DNA from: an uncultured Prevotellaceae bacterium | Lineage (GTDB): Bacteria > Bacteroidota > Bacteroidia > Bacteroidales > Bacteroidaceae | Direction of reading: 5' to 3' | NCBI GenBank assembly: GCA_902788605.1 | Contig: CADAKX010000019.1 | Location: 1 to 44,284, forward strand | DNA: 44,284 nt | Shown here: piece by piece, positions 18,628-25,316 of the stretch | Numbering within the stretch: position 1 is the first letter of the stretch | Layout of the letters: every line of letters starts with the position of its first letter | Translations under genes and position numbers: made by a program | The notes under the pieces: model-generated | Databases searched by the model: none | The model's input: the letters and a program-made list of their open reading frames with translations, nothing else | Told to the model about the DNA's origin: nothing

Positions 18628-18687
18628 CAAAATGCAAAAAAATAACGAGCTAAAGTAGAACTTTGCTCGCTATTTTTTTGCATTTTG
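18628..18687. terminator. Long bidirectional terminator hairpin abutting a tRNA gene
   Basis: Arms of 28-29 nt are nearly perfectly complementary (one wobble, one bulge) and hold a T run in either orientation. It begins at the 3' end of the leftward tRNA gene. Confidence 0.75.
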
Positions 18688-18761
18688 TGATTCCGGCGGG
18701 ATTCAAACCCACAACCTTCTGATCCGTAGTCAGATGCTCTATTCAGTTGAGCTACGGAACC
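18688..18761 (-). tRNA. tRNA-Arg (anticodon ACG), copy 1
   Basis: A complete cloverleaf on the minus strand. The acceptor stem is GGTTCCG/CGGAATC with one G-T pair, the D stem is GCTC/GAGC, the anticodon stem TCTGA/TCAGA has loop CTACGGA, and the T stem is GTGGG/CCCGC. The anticodon ACG reads arginine CGU and, after A34 deamination to inosine, CGC and CGA. The CCA end is not encoded. The sequence is identical to copy 2. Confidence 0.95.
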
Positions 18762-18797
18762 TCCGTATGACTTACAACCATTACAAACTCGCGAAAG

Positions 18798-18871
18798 TGA
18801 TTCCGGCGGGATTCAAACCCACAACCTTCTGATCCGTAGTCAGATGCTCTATTCAGTTGAGCTACGGAACC
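18798..18871 (-). tRNA. tRNA-Arg (anticodon ACG), copy 2
   Basis: Identical to the neighbouring tRNA, 36 nt away. It is the first gene of the unit read from the promoter at 18893-18900. The two copies probably come from one dicistronic transcript. Confidence 0.95.
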
Positions 18872-18892
18872 ATCGTTCCTTGTTTGCGGGTG

Positions 18893-18900
18893 CAAAGGTA
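18893..18900 (-). promoter_or_regulatory. Promoter of the tRNA-Arg pair
   Basis: TACCTTTG on the minus strand, 22 nt upstream of the first tRNA. Confidence 0.65.
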
Positions 18901-18970
18901 CGCACTTTTTTTCAGTTAACCAATTTTTTTCGGTACTTTTTTCAAAAAAAGTAGTATTTTTGCCTTTGCA

Positions 18971-20608
18971 TCATGGTTTTTGGAACTTTTCGCCAGTCTG
19001 TTTTACCAGTTCGCGTGCATATTTCTGCGAATATCCCGGTCTTTTCACCGTTGCACCGAGTCCATATTTGGTACGTGTGAACTGTCCATTTTCCTCTGGT
19101 TTCACAGTCATATCATTGTACTTCACGATGAGATAGGTGGCCAACTGACGCCATCGAGCCAACATCTGGTCGGCCTTCTCGGCAGTGTAGGCCGTGAGAT
19201 ACTTTACACGAGCAGCCTCATCGAGTGTGAGTGCTTTGTCCTCTACCTCCTTCTGCGCGCGGAAATACGAGTTATCGAGCGAGTCGCGCACCTCCTTCAA
19301 GCTGGGAAAGAGCATCGAGTAGCGCGGATAGACCATGTTGCTGACCCAGTTCTGCACCCAGAACGCGTTGTCCATCGAGAAGTTGAGGTCGTCGGCCCCA
19401 GGCGTGTTGTAGGGACGAGGCGACTCCGTGGCACAGCAATAGACCGGTGTGAAGGGCACCATGTTGCCATCATCGTTGGCAAACCAGAAGCAGCCACCAA
19501 TCTGGCGCGGCATCCATGAGCGCATCTGACTGACGAAGACGAAGCCCGCCTGCTGGGTTGACACCGGACGCTCATTGAAGTACTCCTTGCCATCCACCTT
19601 ATAATAAAGAGGTGTGGGACGATAAGGCATCTCCCAGATACCGCCACCCATGTCGTTATCGAGCGAGAAGGGCGTGTTCTCGAAGTGGTCGCGCATGGCC
19701 GCCTCAACATCCTTCACGGTGAGTTTCTTGTTGGGCTTCACCCACAACGGCATCACCTCGGCGTTGGCATCTTTACCCTCAGCCCAGGGGATATAGCGGT
19801 CCATATTGTCGGCATAGCGATTGAAGAACTGCCACACACGTGCATCGCAGATGCGGCGACCCGAGAAGTCGGGAGCAGCATAGGCAGCATTATACGAGAA
19901 GTCCTCGTCCTTGCCCTTAAACCAGCCCATCTTACGGGCGTATGACACCACGTTCTTCGAGTAGCGCACGTTCTCCTTGTCCTTCATGTTGAACTTCGTG
20001 ATGCGGCTCTGGTTGGCGTGTCCGCAGATCATATCATCAGGGATGCGCAGAGCCACCCACACCGTACGGCCCTTCTCGATCTTACGGTCGCTGGCGCAGC
20101 CCATCATCTCCATGATCCACGCCTCGTTGGGGTCGCAAATCGTAAAGGTCTCGCCCTCCGAGTTATAGCCATACTGCTCTACCAGCGACGTCATGATATC
20201 GATGGCCTCGCGAGCTGTCTTAGAGCGCTGCAGGGCGATATAAATCAGCGAGCCATAGTCGATGATACCCGTGGTATCGACCATCTCTTCGCGTCCACCG
20301 AAGGTAGTCTCGCCGATGGTCACCTGCCACTCGTTGATATTGCCGATGACGTTATAGGTCTCCTCGGCCTCGAGGATCTCGCCACCATATTTGTTTGTAT
20401 CCCAGTCGTAGACCTGACGCATGGTGCCCTTGGGATGCTTTCCTGCCGGATAGTGCACCAAGCCCTGGAACATGCCATAGCTGTCGGCGCTGTAAGAGCA
20501 GATCACCGAGCCATCATACGACGCCTTTTTACCTACGATAAAATTAGTACAAGCCATAGCCCCTGCCGAAGCGAGGAGCATGGCCGAAAGAATCAGTTGT
20601 TTTTTCAT
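18971..20608 (-). CDS. C69-family dipeptidase
   Basis: A 545-residue exported peptidase. After the signal peptide (MKKQLILSAMLLASAGAMA) the mature chain begins with Cys (CTNFIVGKKAS). This N-terminal cysteine is the expected nucleophile of the Ntn-hydrolase fold used by C69 dipeptidases. The conserved ICDPNEAWIMEM segment near residue 165 also fits. Length matches the Bacteroidetes secreted members. The frame extends six codons upstream, but the signal peptide fixes the start at 20608. nadC lies 41 nt upstream on the same strand, so cotranscription is likely. Confidence 0.9.
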   Translation of the reverse strand: MKKQLILSAMLLASAGAMACTNFIVGKKASYDGSVICSYSADSYGMFQGLVHYPAGKHPKGTMRQVYDWDTNKYGGEILEAEETYNVIGNINEWQVTIGETTFGGREEMVDTTGIIDYGSLIYIALQRSKTAREAIDIMTSLVEQYGYNSEGETFTICDPNEAWIMEMMGCASDRKIEKGRTVWVALRIPDDMICGHANQSRITKFNMKDKENVRYSKNVVSYARKMGWFKGKDEDFSYNAAYAAPDFSGRRICDARVWQFFNRYADNMDRYIPWAEGKDANAEVMPLWVKPNKKLTVKDVEAAMRDHFENTPFSLDNDMGGGIWEMPYRPTPLYYKVDGKEYFNERPVSTQQAGFVFVSQMRSWMPRQIGGCFWFANDDGNMVPFTPVYCCATESPRPYNTPGADDLNFSMDNAFWVQNWVSNMVYPRYSMLFPSLKEVRDSLDNSYFRAQKEVEDKALTLDEAARVKYLTAYTAEKADQMLARWRQLATYLIVKYNDMTVKPEENGQFTRTKYGLGATVKRPGYSQKYARELVKQTGEKFQKP

Positions 20609-20649
20609 TATTTGTTTGATAATCAATCTATTACCACCAGCAACTCAAA

Positions 20650-21525
20650 CTATTTAATAATCAGTTTGTCGCTACCAGCAGCCTTGAAACTCATGTCTAG
20701 TCCCTTGACGCTATGTGTCAGCGCGCCAAACGAGATGAAGTCCACACCAGCCTTGGCATAGGGAATCATCGTGTCGTAGGTGATGCCCCCACTCGACTCC
20801 GTCTCTGCCCTACCGTTGACAATCTCCACCGCCTTCTTGGTATCCTCGGGCGAGAAGTTGTCAAACATGATACGGTCGCAGCCCTCGGCCAGCGCCTCGT
20901 CGAGCTCCTTGAAGTTACGCACCTCGCACTCAATCTTCAGGTCCTTGCCATTGTCCTTGCAATACTGCTTGGCACGGCTGATGGCGTTGTGTACGCCTCC
21001 GCAGAAGTCGATGTGGTTGTCCTTGAGCAGGATCATGTCGAAGAGTCCGATGCGATGGTTCATGCCACCGCCAATCTTCACAGCCTCCTTCTCGAGCATA
21101 CGCATGCCAGGTGTCGTCTTGCGTGTGTCCAGCACGCGTGTCTTGGTACCTGCGTCGATGAGAGCCTGCTGATATTTGTGGGTCATCGTGGCGATGCCGC
21201 TCATACGCTGCAGGATATTCAACATCAGTCGCTCCGTCTGCAGCAGACTCTGTTCGCGGCCTTTGACGCTCATCACGATGTCGCCCGGCTTCACGTGGGC
21301 GCCGTCCTCGATATACACCTCCACCTCGAGTTCTGGGTCGAAGCGGCGGAACACCTCCTTGGCAATCTCCACGCCAGCGAAGATACCCTCCTCCTTGATT
21401 AGCAGTTTCGATTCTCCCATCGCATCCTTGGGGATGCAGCACAGCGTGGTGTGGTCACCATCGCCTATATCCTCGGCAAAAGCGAGGTCAATCAGTCTGT
21501 CGTTTAATTCCTCTACACTAAGCAT
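20650..21525 (-). CDS. nadC: Nicotinate-nucleotide pyrophosphorylase (carboxylating)
   Basis: A 291-residue cytoplasmic enzyme that converts quinolinate and PRPP to nicotinate mononucleotide in de novo NAD synthesis. Visible signatures are the GDGDHTT stretch at the N-terminus, the TRKTTPGMR substrate-binding motif near residue 137, KDNHIDFCGG near 170 and the barrel end with ESSGGI near 240. Length is normal. nadA and nadB are not in the window. A 98-nt heptamer repeat tract fills the space upstream, with no clear promoter of its own, so it may rely on read-through from cstA. Confidence 0.95.
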   Translation of the reverse strand: MLSVEELNDRLIDLAFAEDIGDGDHTTLCCIPKDAMGESKLLIKEEGIFAGVEIAKEVFRRFDPELEVEVYIEDGAHVKPGDIVMSVKGREQSLLQTERLMLNILQRMSGIATMTHKYQQALIDAGTKTRVLDTRKTTPGMRMLEKEAVKIGGGMNHRIGLFDMILLKDNHIDFCGGVHNAISRAKQYCKDNGKDLKIECEVRNFKELDEALAEGCDRIMFDNFSPEDTKKAVEIVNGRAETESSGGITYDTMIPYAKAGVDFISFGALTHSVKGLDMSFKAAGSDKLIIK

Positions 21526-21540
21526 CTTATTACAAATTAA

Positions 21541-21638
21541 GCATTATGAATTAAGAATTAAGCATTTATAATTATGAATTAAGCATTAAGAATTAAGCAT
21601 TTATAATTATGAATTAAGCATTAAGAATTAAGCATTAT
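21541..21638. repeat. AT-rich heptanucleotide tract between nadC and the beta-barrel gene
   Basis: Fourteen 7-nt units in unbroken phase (GAATTAA, GCATTAA, GCATTTA, TAATTAT). They form a higher-order 35-nt repeat (21562-21596 and 21597-21631 are identical). The last unit contains the stop codon of the gene upstream. Confidence 0.85.
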
Positions 21639-22135
21639 TCAAAATAGATGCCGATACCGATACGGAAGCCAAAGCCACTGTACTCCGTATGGTTCTTCAT
21701 GCTGAGGTTATAATAGAGCTCAGGCTCGATGGTCACCGTACGGTTGAGGAAATAACAATAGCCCAACTGTGCCGAAGGCAGGAAGTCGTCATACTCGGCG
21801 TTGTGGTGATACTCTCCGCTGGCACCCAGGAAGAGGCCGTTCTGCTCGATATAATAGCGCAATCCAGCACCTGCCTCGAGGGTCTTGGTGCCCTTCTTAT
21901 ACCAGTCGTATCCCACCTTTCCCAGGATCATCCAGTCGTCCTCGAAGAGGTATCCACACTTGGCTGCCACGTTCATGTGCCAGCTCTGACTTTTATTCCA
22001 GTTCAGGTCGAAGCCCGAGAGGCTGGCCCCTGTATAAAGCTTATCCTGAGCGAAGGGCAGACGGTCTTGCGTCTGAGCCTGCGATGCAGCCGAGAATGTC
22101 AGGGCGCAAAGCAAAGAAAACAGTAGTTTTTTCAT
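21635..22135 (-). CDS. Small outer-membrane beta-barrel protein
   Basis: A 166-residue exported protein with signal peptide MKKLLFSLLCALTFSAASQAQ. The rest alternates polar and aromatic residues in short strands (for example GAGLRYYIEQNG and GASGEYHHN) and ends in a terminal aromatic residue pattern (GIGIYFE), typical of small 8-strand barrels of the OmpW/OmpX kind. The function is unknown. It lies 51 nt downstream of cstA, and its stop codon falls inside the heptamer tract. Confidence 0.7.
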   Translation of the reverse strand: MKKLLFSLLCALTFSAASQAQTQDRLPFAQDKLYTGASLSGFDLNWNKSQSWHMNVAAKCGYLFEDDWMILGKVGYDWYKKGTKTLEAGAGLRYYIEQNGLFLGASGEYHHNAEYDDFLPSAQLGYCYFLNRTVTIEPELYYNLSMKNHTEYSGFGFRIGIGIYFE

Positions 22136-22186
22136 AATCGTTATTTTTGAGATTAATATTATTGTCGGATGTAATCGTATGCGAAA

Positions 22187-23554
22187 TCAAAATATCTGCT
22201 CTGAAAAGAGATAGACCACGCTGACCACCGTCATAAAGACAGCCGGAATGAGCGAGATCCAGTAGTTCTTCTTCTGCTGATAGAGATAGACGGTGATAGC
22301 CCAGAGCGTGAAGACCGAGAGCGTCTGGTTGCTCCAGCCAAACCAGCTCCAGATGACGTCGAAGCCCTCGGGGTTGGCCATCTGCCAGATGAGCAGGGCG
22401 ATGACAGCTGCGAACATCGGGATGCAGACGTAGAGACGCTTGCGCACGCTCTTCTGCTCCAGGTGGATAAAGTCGGCGATGATCAGTCGTGCCGAGCGCA
22501 GGGCCGTGTCGCCACTGGTGATGGGCGCTGCCACCACACCCAGGATAGCCAGGATGCTGCCAAAGAGACCCAGCCAGTTGTCGCACACCAGACTCACGAT
22601 GGCCGGTGCCTTGCTGATGACCTCCTCGCCGCCTGCCATCTCCTGATAGCCCGGCGTGGGTTCGTTATAGAAGAAATACATGGCCACCGTAGCCCATATC
22701 AGGGCCACCAGACCCTCGGTAATCATGGCGCCATAGAAGATGGGGCGTCCCATTTTCTCGCTCTTCACGCAGCGTGCCATCAGCGGACTCTGCGTGGCGT
22801 GGAAGCCACTGATTGCTCCGCAGGCGATGGTGATAAACAGGCAAGGGAAGATGCTCTTGGTGGTCAGCGAGGCCTCGCCTACCCCCTCCCACACCTCGGG
22901 GATGTCTGGCATCTTCACGAAGAGCATCGCCATCAGGGCCACAGCCATAAAGAGCAGCGAGAAAGCGAACAAGGGGTATATCTTACCGATAATCTTGTCG
23001 ATAGGCATCATCGTGGCGATGATATAATAGACGAAGATGACGATGATCCAGAAGGTGCTGTCGCCCAGCAGTTCGACGCTCGGCACGTTGCTCAGGCAGA
23101 GTTTTTGCAGCAGCAGGGCGGGACTATACACAAACACGGCGCCCACCATCATCAGCAGGAACACCGAGAAGACCAGCATCACCTGCTTGGGAGCGTTGCC
23201 CAGATACTTGCCAATGATTTCAGGCAGGTTGGCACCGCCATTTCGCATCGAGAGCATACCGCTGAGGTAGTCGTGGGTAGCACCAGCGAAGATGCATCCG
23301 AAGACGATCCACAGGTAGGCCGCCGGTCCGAACTTCGCGCCCATAATCGCGCCGAAGATAGGTCCTGTGCCTGCGATATTCAGGAACTGAATCATGAAGA
23401 TCTTCCATGATGGCAGCACCATAAAATCCACACCATCGGCCTTGGCAATGGCAGGCGTAGGTCTGTCGTCAGGTCCGAAAACTCTCTCCACAAAGCGGCC
23501 ATAAAGGAAATAGCCCAGAATCAGAGCCACGAGGCTCAAGCCAAAAGTTATCAT
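22187..23554 (-). CDS. cstA: CstA-family peptide/pyruvate transporter
   Basis: A 455-residue inner-membrane protein with about a dozen hydrophobic helices. The CstA signature is clear: FLNIAGTGPIFGAIMGAKFG near residue 60 and ATHDYLSGMLSMRNGG near 95. Members import peptides or pyruvate, often when carbon is scarce. This is the short form common in Bacteroidetes (E. coli CstA is about 700 residues). The frame extends 11 codons upstream, but MITFGLSLVALI is the natural start. It has its own promoter at 23585-23592. Confidence 0.9.
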   Translation of the reverse strand: MITFGLSLVALILGYFLYGRFVERVFGPDDRPTPAIAKADGVDFMVLPSWKIFMIQFLNIAGTGPIFGAIMGAKFGPAAYLWIVFGCIFAGATHDYLSGMLSMRNGGANLPEIIGKYLGNAPKQVMLVFSVFLLMMVGAVFVYSPALLLQKLCLSNVPSVELLGDSTFWIIVIFVYYIIATMMPIDKIIGKIYPLFAFSLLFMAVALMAMLFVKMPDIPEVWEGVGEASLTTKSIFPCLFITIACGAISGFHATQSPLMARCVKSEKMGRPIFYGAMITEGLVALIWATVAMYFFYNEPTPGYQEMAGGEEVISKAPAIVSLVCDNWLGLFGSILAILGVVAAPITSGDTALRSARLIIADFIHLEQKSVRKRLYVCIPMFAAVIALLIWQMANPEGFDVIWSWFGWSNQTLSVFTLWAITVYLYQQKKNYWISLIPAVFMTVVSVVYLFSEQIF

Positions 23555-23584
23555 TTCTGCATTTCTTTTATCAAATTGACGATG

Positions 23585-23592
23585 CAAATTTA
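23585..23592 (-). promoter_or_regulatory. Promoter of cstA
   Basis: TAAATTTG on the minus strand, about 30 nt before the ATG. No convincing TTTG box is seen upstream. Confidence 0.5.
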
Positions 23593-23678
23593 GGCAATTT
23601 TTTCGAGAATCGGTTCGTATGCTATAGTTTTTTTCATCAAATTAGCGAAAAGCATGAATTTCGCTAAAGCATGGCACC

Positions 23679-23734
23679 CTCAGCCCTCAGCCCTCAGCCA
23701 TCAGCCCTCAGCCCTCAGCCCTCAGCCTTCTTCC
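23679..23734. repeat. Heptanucleotide tract (CTCAGCC type)
   Basis: Eight 7-nt units in phase: mostly CTCAGCC, one ATCAGCC and a closing TTCTTCC. It lies in the gap between the divergent cstA and the double-glycine leader-like peptide gene. Confidence 0.8.
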
Positions 23735-23799
23735 ATATGGCAAGACGCAGTACCTTTAAAAAAAATCTGTTTTTGTTTTGTATTAAGCAAAATAATCAC

Positions 23800-23807
23800 T
23801 ATCTTTG
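23800..23807 (+). promoter_or_regulatory. Promoter of the double-glycine leader-like peptide gene
   Basis: TATCTTTG with TTTG at 23777-23780 (19-nt spacing), one of the best promoter matches in the window. Confidence 0.7.
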
Positions 23808-23851
23808 CAGTCATCTGACAATCTATTAATTACTTTAAAACTAAAAAAATT

Positions 23852-23950
23852 ATGAAAGCAGAAGAGAACAAAAAGAACATTGAGCTCAATGACGAGCAGC
23901 TCGATGACGTCACAGGTGGTAAAAATACTAATAGAAAAATCGATTCATGA
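23852..23950 (+). CDS. Small double-glycine leader-like peptide
   Basis: A 32-codon gene. Residues 1-23 resemble a double-glycine leader of bacteriocins and other exported peptides: an acidic, amphipathic segment (IELNDEQLDDVTGG) ending in GG. Such leaders are cut by C39-type ABC transporters. Only nine residues (KNTNRKIDS) would follow the cut, unusually short for a bacteriocin. A strong promoter lies 45 nt upstream and a terminator follows, so the unit is probably expressed. No transporter, modifying enzyme or immunity gene is nearby. It may be a truncated gene, a signalling peptide, or a precursor served by a distant transporter. Confidence 0.6.
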   Translation: MKAEENKKNIELNDEQLDDVTGGKNTNRKIDS

Positions 23951-23960
23951 TCACATGAAT

Positions 23961-23999
23961 ACCGCCGACATACCTTTGAGTACGTCGGCGGCATTTTGT
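23961..23999. terminator. Terminator between two convergent small peptide genes
   Basis: An 8-bp GC-rich stem (23962-23969 with 23984-23991) followed by ATTTTG on the plus strand. It stops the double-glycine peptide transcript and may also serve the opposing gene. Confidence 0.65.
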
Positions 24000-24006
24000 A
24001 TCCTTT

Positions 24007-24105
24007 TTACACTCCGATGCAGCTGGTGGTACCCAGCGTGGTGATAACAGATGTAACGAAGCTTGCAAGAATCTGCAAGAATGTCATCCAACCATTTTTC
24101 TTCAT
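24007..24105 (-). CDS. Smalltalk-like small peptide
   Basis: A 32-residue peptide (starts MKKNGWMTFLQILASF, ends TTSCIGV). It has a charged MKKN start, one hydrophobic helix and a Cys near the C-terminus. This is the pattern of the small Bacteroidetes peptides annotated as smalltalk protein, whose function is unknown. It may be a membrane or lipid-linked peptide. A near-consensus box TAACTTTA (24120-24127) could be its promoter. It is convergent with the double-glycine peptide gene. Confidence 0.6.
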   Translation of the reverse strand: MKKNGWMTFLQILASFVTSVITTLGTTSCIGV

Positions 24106-24162
24106 AGTCGTTTTAATTTTAAAGTTAGTACTTAGATTGGGTTTTTGATTAGAGGTGAGGGC

Positions 24163-24259
24163 CTCAGCCTTCAGACATCAGCCATCAGCCATCTGCTCTG
24201 CCTCAGCCATCAGACATCCGCCTTCCGACATCAGCCCTCTTCCCTCTTCCATCTTCCCC
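24163..24259. repeat. Heptanucleotide tract (CAGCCAT / CTTCCCT type), two phase blocks
   Basis: Units ATCAGCC, TTCAGAC, CAGACAT, CCGACAT, CTTCCAT and relatives keep 7-nt phase in two blocks (from 24163 and from 24204), with one slip between them. No gene is present. Confidence 0.7.
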
Positions 24260-24263
24260 TATA

Positions 24264-24374
24264 GTGTAACGAGTGTAGTGAGTATTTTAAAGTATCCCTA
24301 TAACAAATATATTTACCTGTAACCAAATGTATTTCTATAATGAAAGTTTAATAATCTCATTACACTCGTTACAC
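24264..24374. repeat. Inverted repeat pair, 19-bp arms
   Basis: GTGTAACGAGTGTAGTGAG (24264-24282) is complementary to 24356-24374 with one mismatch. The 73 nt between are AT rich and contain no frame. Its function is unknown. Confidence 0.6.
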
Positions 24375-24431
24375 AAATATAACAAGTTATATTTGAAATT
24401 AATCAAATATTCATCGGAATCATCCGAACAA

Positions 24432-24541
24432 GTCATTGAGACCATTGCAACAACTCATTCGAATAATCTCTATACCCCCTAAGGGATTATTCGAATGAAT
24501 CATTGGAACGGTCTCAATACACCATGGAGATTATTCGAATG
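24432..24541. repeat. Imperfect 37-nt inverted repeat with a third arm
   Basis: Arms 24432-24469 and 24485-24520 are about 80 percent complementary, with a perfect 13-bp core (GATTATTCGAATG and its complement). A third copy of the core (GAGATTATTCGAATGA, 24527-24542) follows as a direct repeat. No coding frame is seen. Confidence 0.6.
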
Positions 24542-24593
24542 AAGCAAAGGTGACATAAAGCAAAAAACGTCAAATAAATTTGGTGCTTTGCTG

Positions 24594-24677
24594 ATTCTTC
24601 CTTCTTCCCTCAGCCCTCTTCCCTCAGCCCTCTCCCCTCTTCCATCAGCCCTCAGCCTTCTTCCATCAGCCATCATT
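24594..24677. repeat. Heptanucleotide tract (CCTCAGC / CTTCTTC type)
   Basis: Twelve units in unbroken 7-nt phase. Variation is confined to unit position 2 (A, C or T) and positions 5-6 (mostly AG or TT). Confidence 0.85.
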
Positions 24678-24750
24678 AAAGACGCTCGCCTATCCCTGAT
24701 GTCTCATAAAAAAAAACACAAATTTTGAACACGATTTCAATTTTTTGTTG

Positions 24751-24758
24751 TACCTTTG
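24751..24758 (+). promoter_or_regulatory. Promoter of twin small RNA, copy 1
   Basis: TACCTTTG in a 36-nt block that is closely similar to the block upstream of copy 2, with TTTG at 24724-24727. Confidence 0.65.
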
Positions 24759-24761
24759 CAC

Positions 24762-24842
24762 CACCAAAATTCTATTTGGTTAAGTTTATAGTTGATTAAT
24801 TTATGCTAAGAAGGTTCGCTGCGAAGCGAACCTCCTTTTTTT
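24762..24842 (+). ncRNA. Putative small RNA, twin copy 1
   Basis: An independent short transcript of about 80 nt. A 5' hairpin (ACCAAA 24763-24768 with TTTGGT 24775-24780) follows the promoter. A conserved single-stranded part AGTTGATTAATTTATGCTAAG comes next, then a 9-bp terminator hairpin with loop GCGA and a run of seven T. Only short frames exist. The sequence is not one I recognise; the paralogue at 25139 shares promoter, central part and terminator. Confidence 0.65.
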
Positions 24843-24888
24843 CTACGACAGAAATCAAAACAGAAGTGATTCCCCAATATAAAAGAAT

Positions 24889-24914
24889 ATCAGGAACAAG
24901 AAACTGTTCCTGAT
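24889..24914. repeat. Perfect 10-bp hairpin between the twin small RNA genes
   Basis: ATCAGGAACA (24889-24898) pairs fully with 24905-24914. No U run follows, so it is not a classic terminator. Confidence 0.55.
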
Positions 24915-24977
24915 GCCTCATGAGCTACTTTTTTGCTTTTTACCTCAGTTTTTCTTATAAAAGCATCGAGGATACGA

Positions 24978-25068
24978 CATCTTCCATCAGCCATCAGCCT
25001 TCTTCCATCTGCCATCTTCCATCATCCATCTTCCATCAGCCATCAGCCTTCTTCCATCTTCCCTCGTT
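24978..25068. repeat. Heptanucleotide tract (CATCAGC / CATCTTC type)
   Basis: Thirteen units in unbroken 7-nt phase, with variation again mainly at unit positions 2, 5 and 6. A 61-codon frame over it is an artefact of the repeat. Confidence 0.85.
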
Positions 25069-25127
25069 ATGCAGAATAAAAACGAAAAAAAATCGCAGAT
25101 ATTGAATATAATTTCAAATATTTGTTG

Positions 25128-25135
25128 TACCTTTG
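25128..25135 (+). promoter_or_regulatory. Promoter of twin small RNA, copy 2
   Basis: TACCTTTG preceded by TTGTTG and a TTGAA/TTTCAA block shared with copy 1. Confidence 0.65.
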
Positions 25136-25138
25136 CAG

Positions 25139-25228
25139 TACCATTAATTAAATGGCGAAGGTAAATTTAAGACAGTTGATTAATTTATGCTAAGAAGGTT
25201 CGCTGTGAAGCGAGCCTCCTTTTTTTTC
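25139..25228 (+). ncRNA. Putative small RNA, twin copy 2
   Basis: About 90 nt with the same plan as copy 1. The 5' hairpin has different sequence but keeps pairing (CCATT 25141-25145 with AATGG 25151-25155). The central AGTTGATTAATTTATGCTAAG is identical. The terminator hairpin differs at two places (loop GTGA, and a T-G in place of a T-A pair), so folding is kept. A 13-codon frame starting at 25152 is present only in this copy. Confidence 0.65.
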
Positions 25229-25316
25229 TTTCTACGACTAACTGTACCTTCAGGCCTCAGACTTCTACTTCGAATGCACAGAAGGGTCTCCGGTGTGCAC
25301 TTTATTTTTTAAAATG

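Noticed and set aside
18954-18961. Rightward promoter-like TATTTTTG
   Set aside because: It would only give antisense RNA to the dipeptidase gene; the T-rich context makes a chance match likely.
23679-25068. CRISPR array in the repeat-rich region
   Set aside because: Units are 7 nt with no spacers, no 25-40 nt repeats and no cas genes.
24920-25105. A 61-codon rightward frame rich in Ser, His and Pro
   Set aside because: Most of it is translation of the heptamer tract; no promoter or protein-like composition.
25152-25193. A 13-codon frame in twin small RNA copy 2
   Set aside because: The start codon and first codons are absent from copy 1 although the RNA parts are conserved.
25282-25308. 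Terminator at the end of the DpnA-type gene
   Set aside because: Only a 6-bp stem with a long loop, and the T-rich part is on the wrong strand for the leftward operon.
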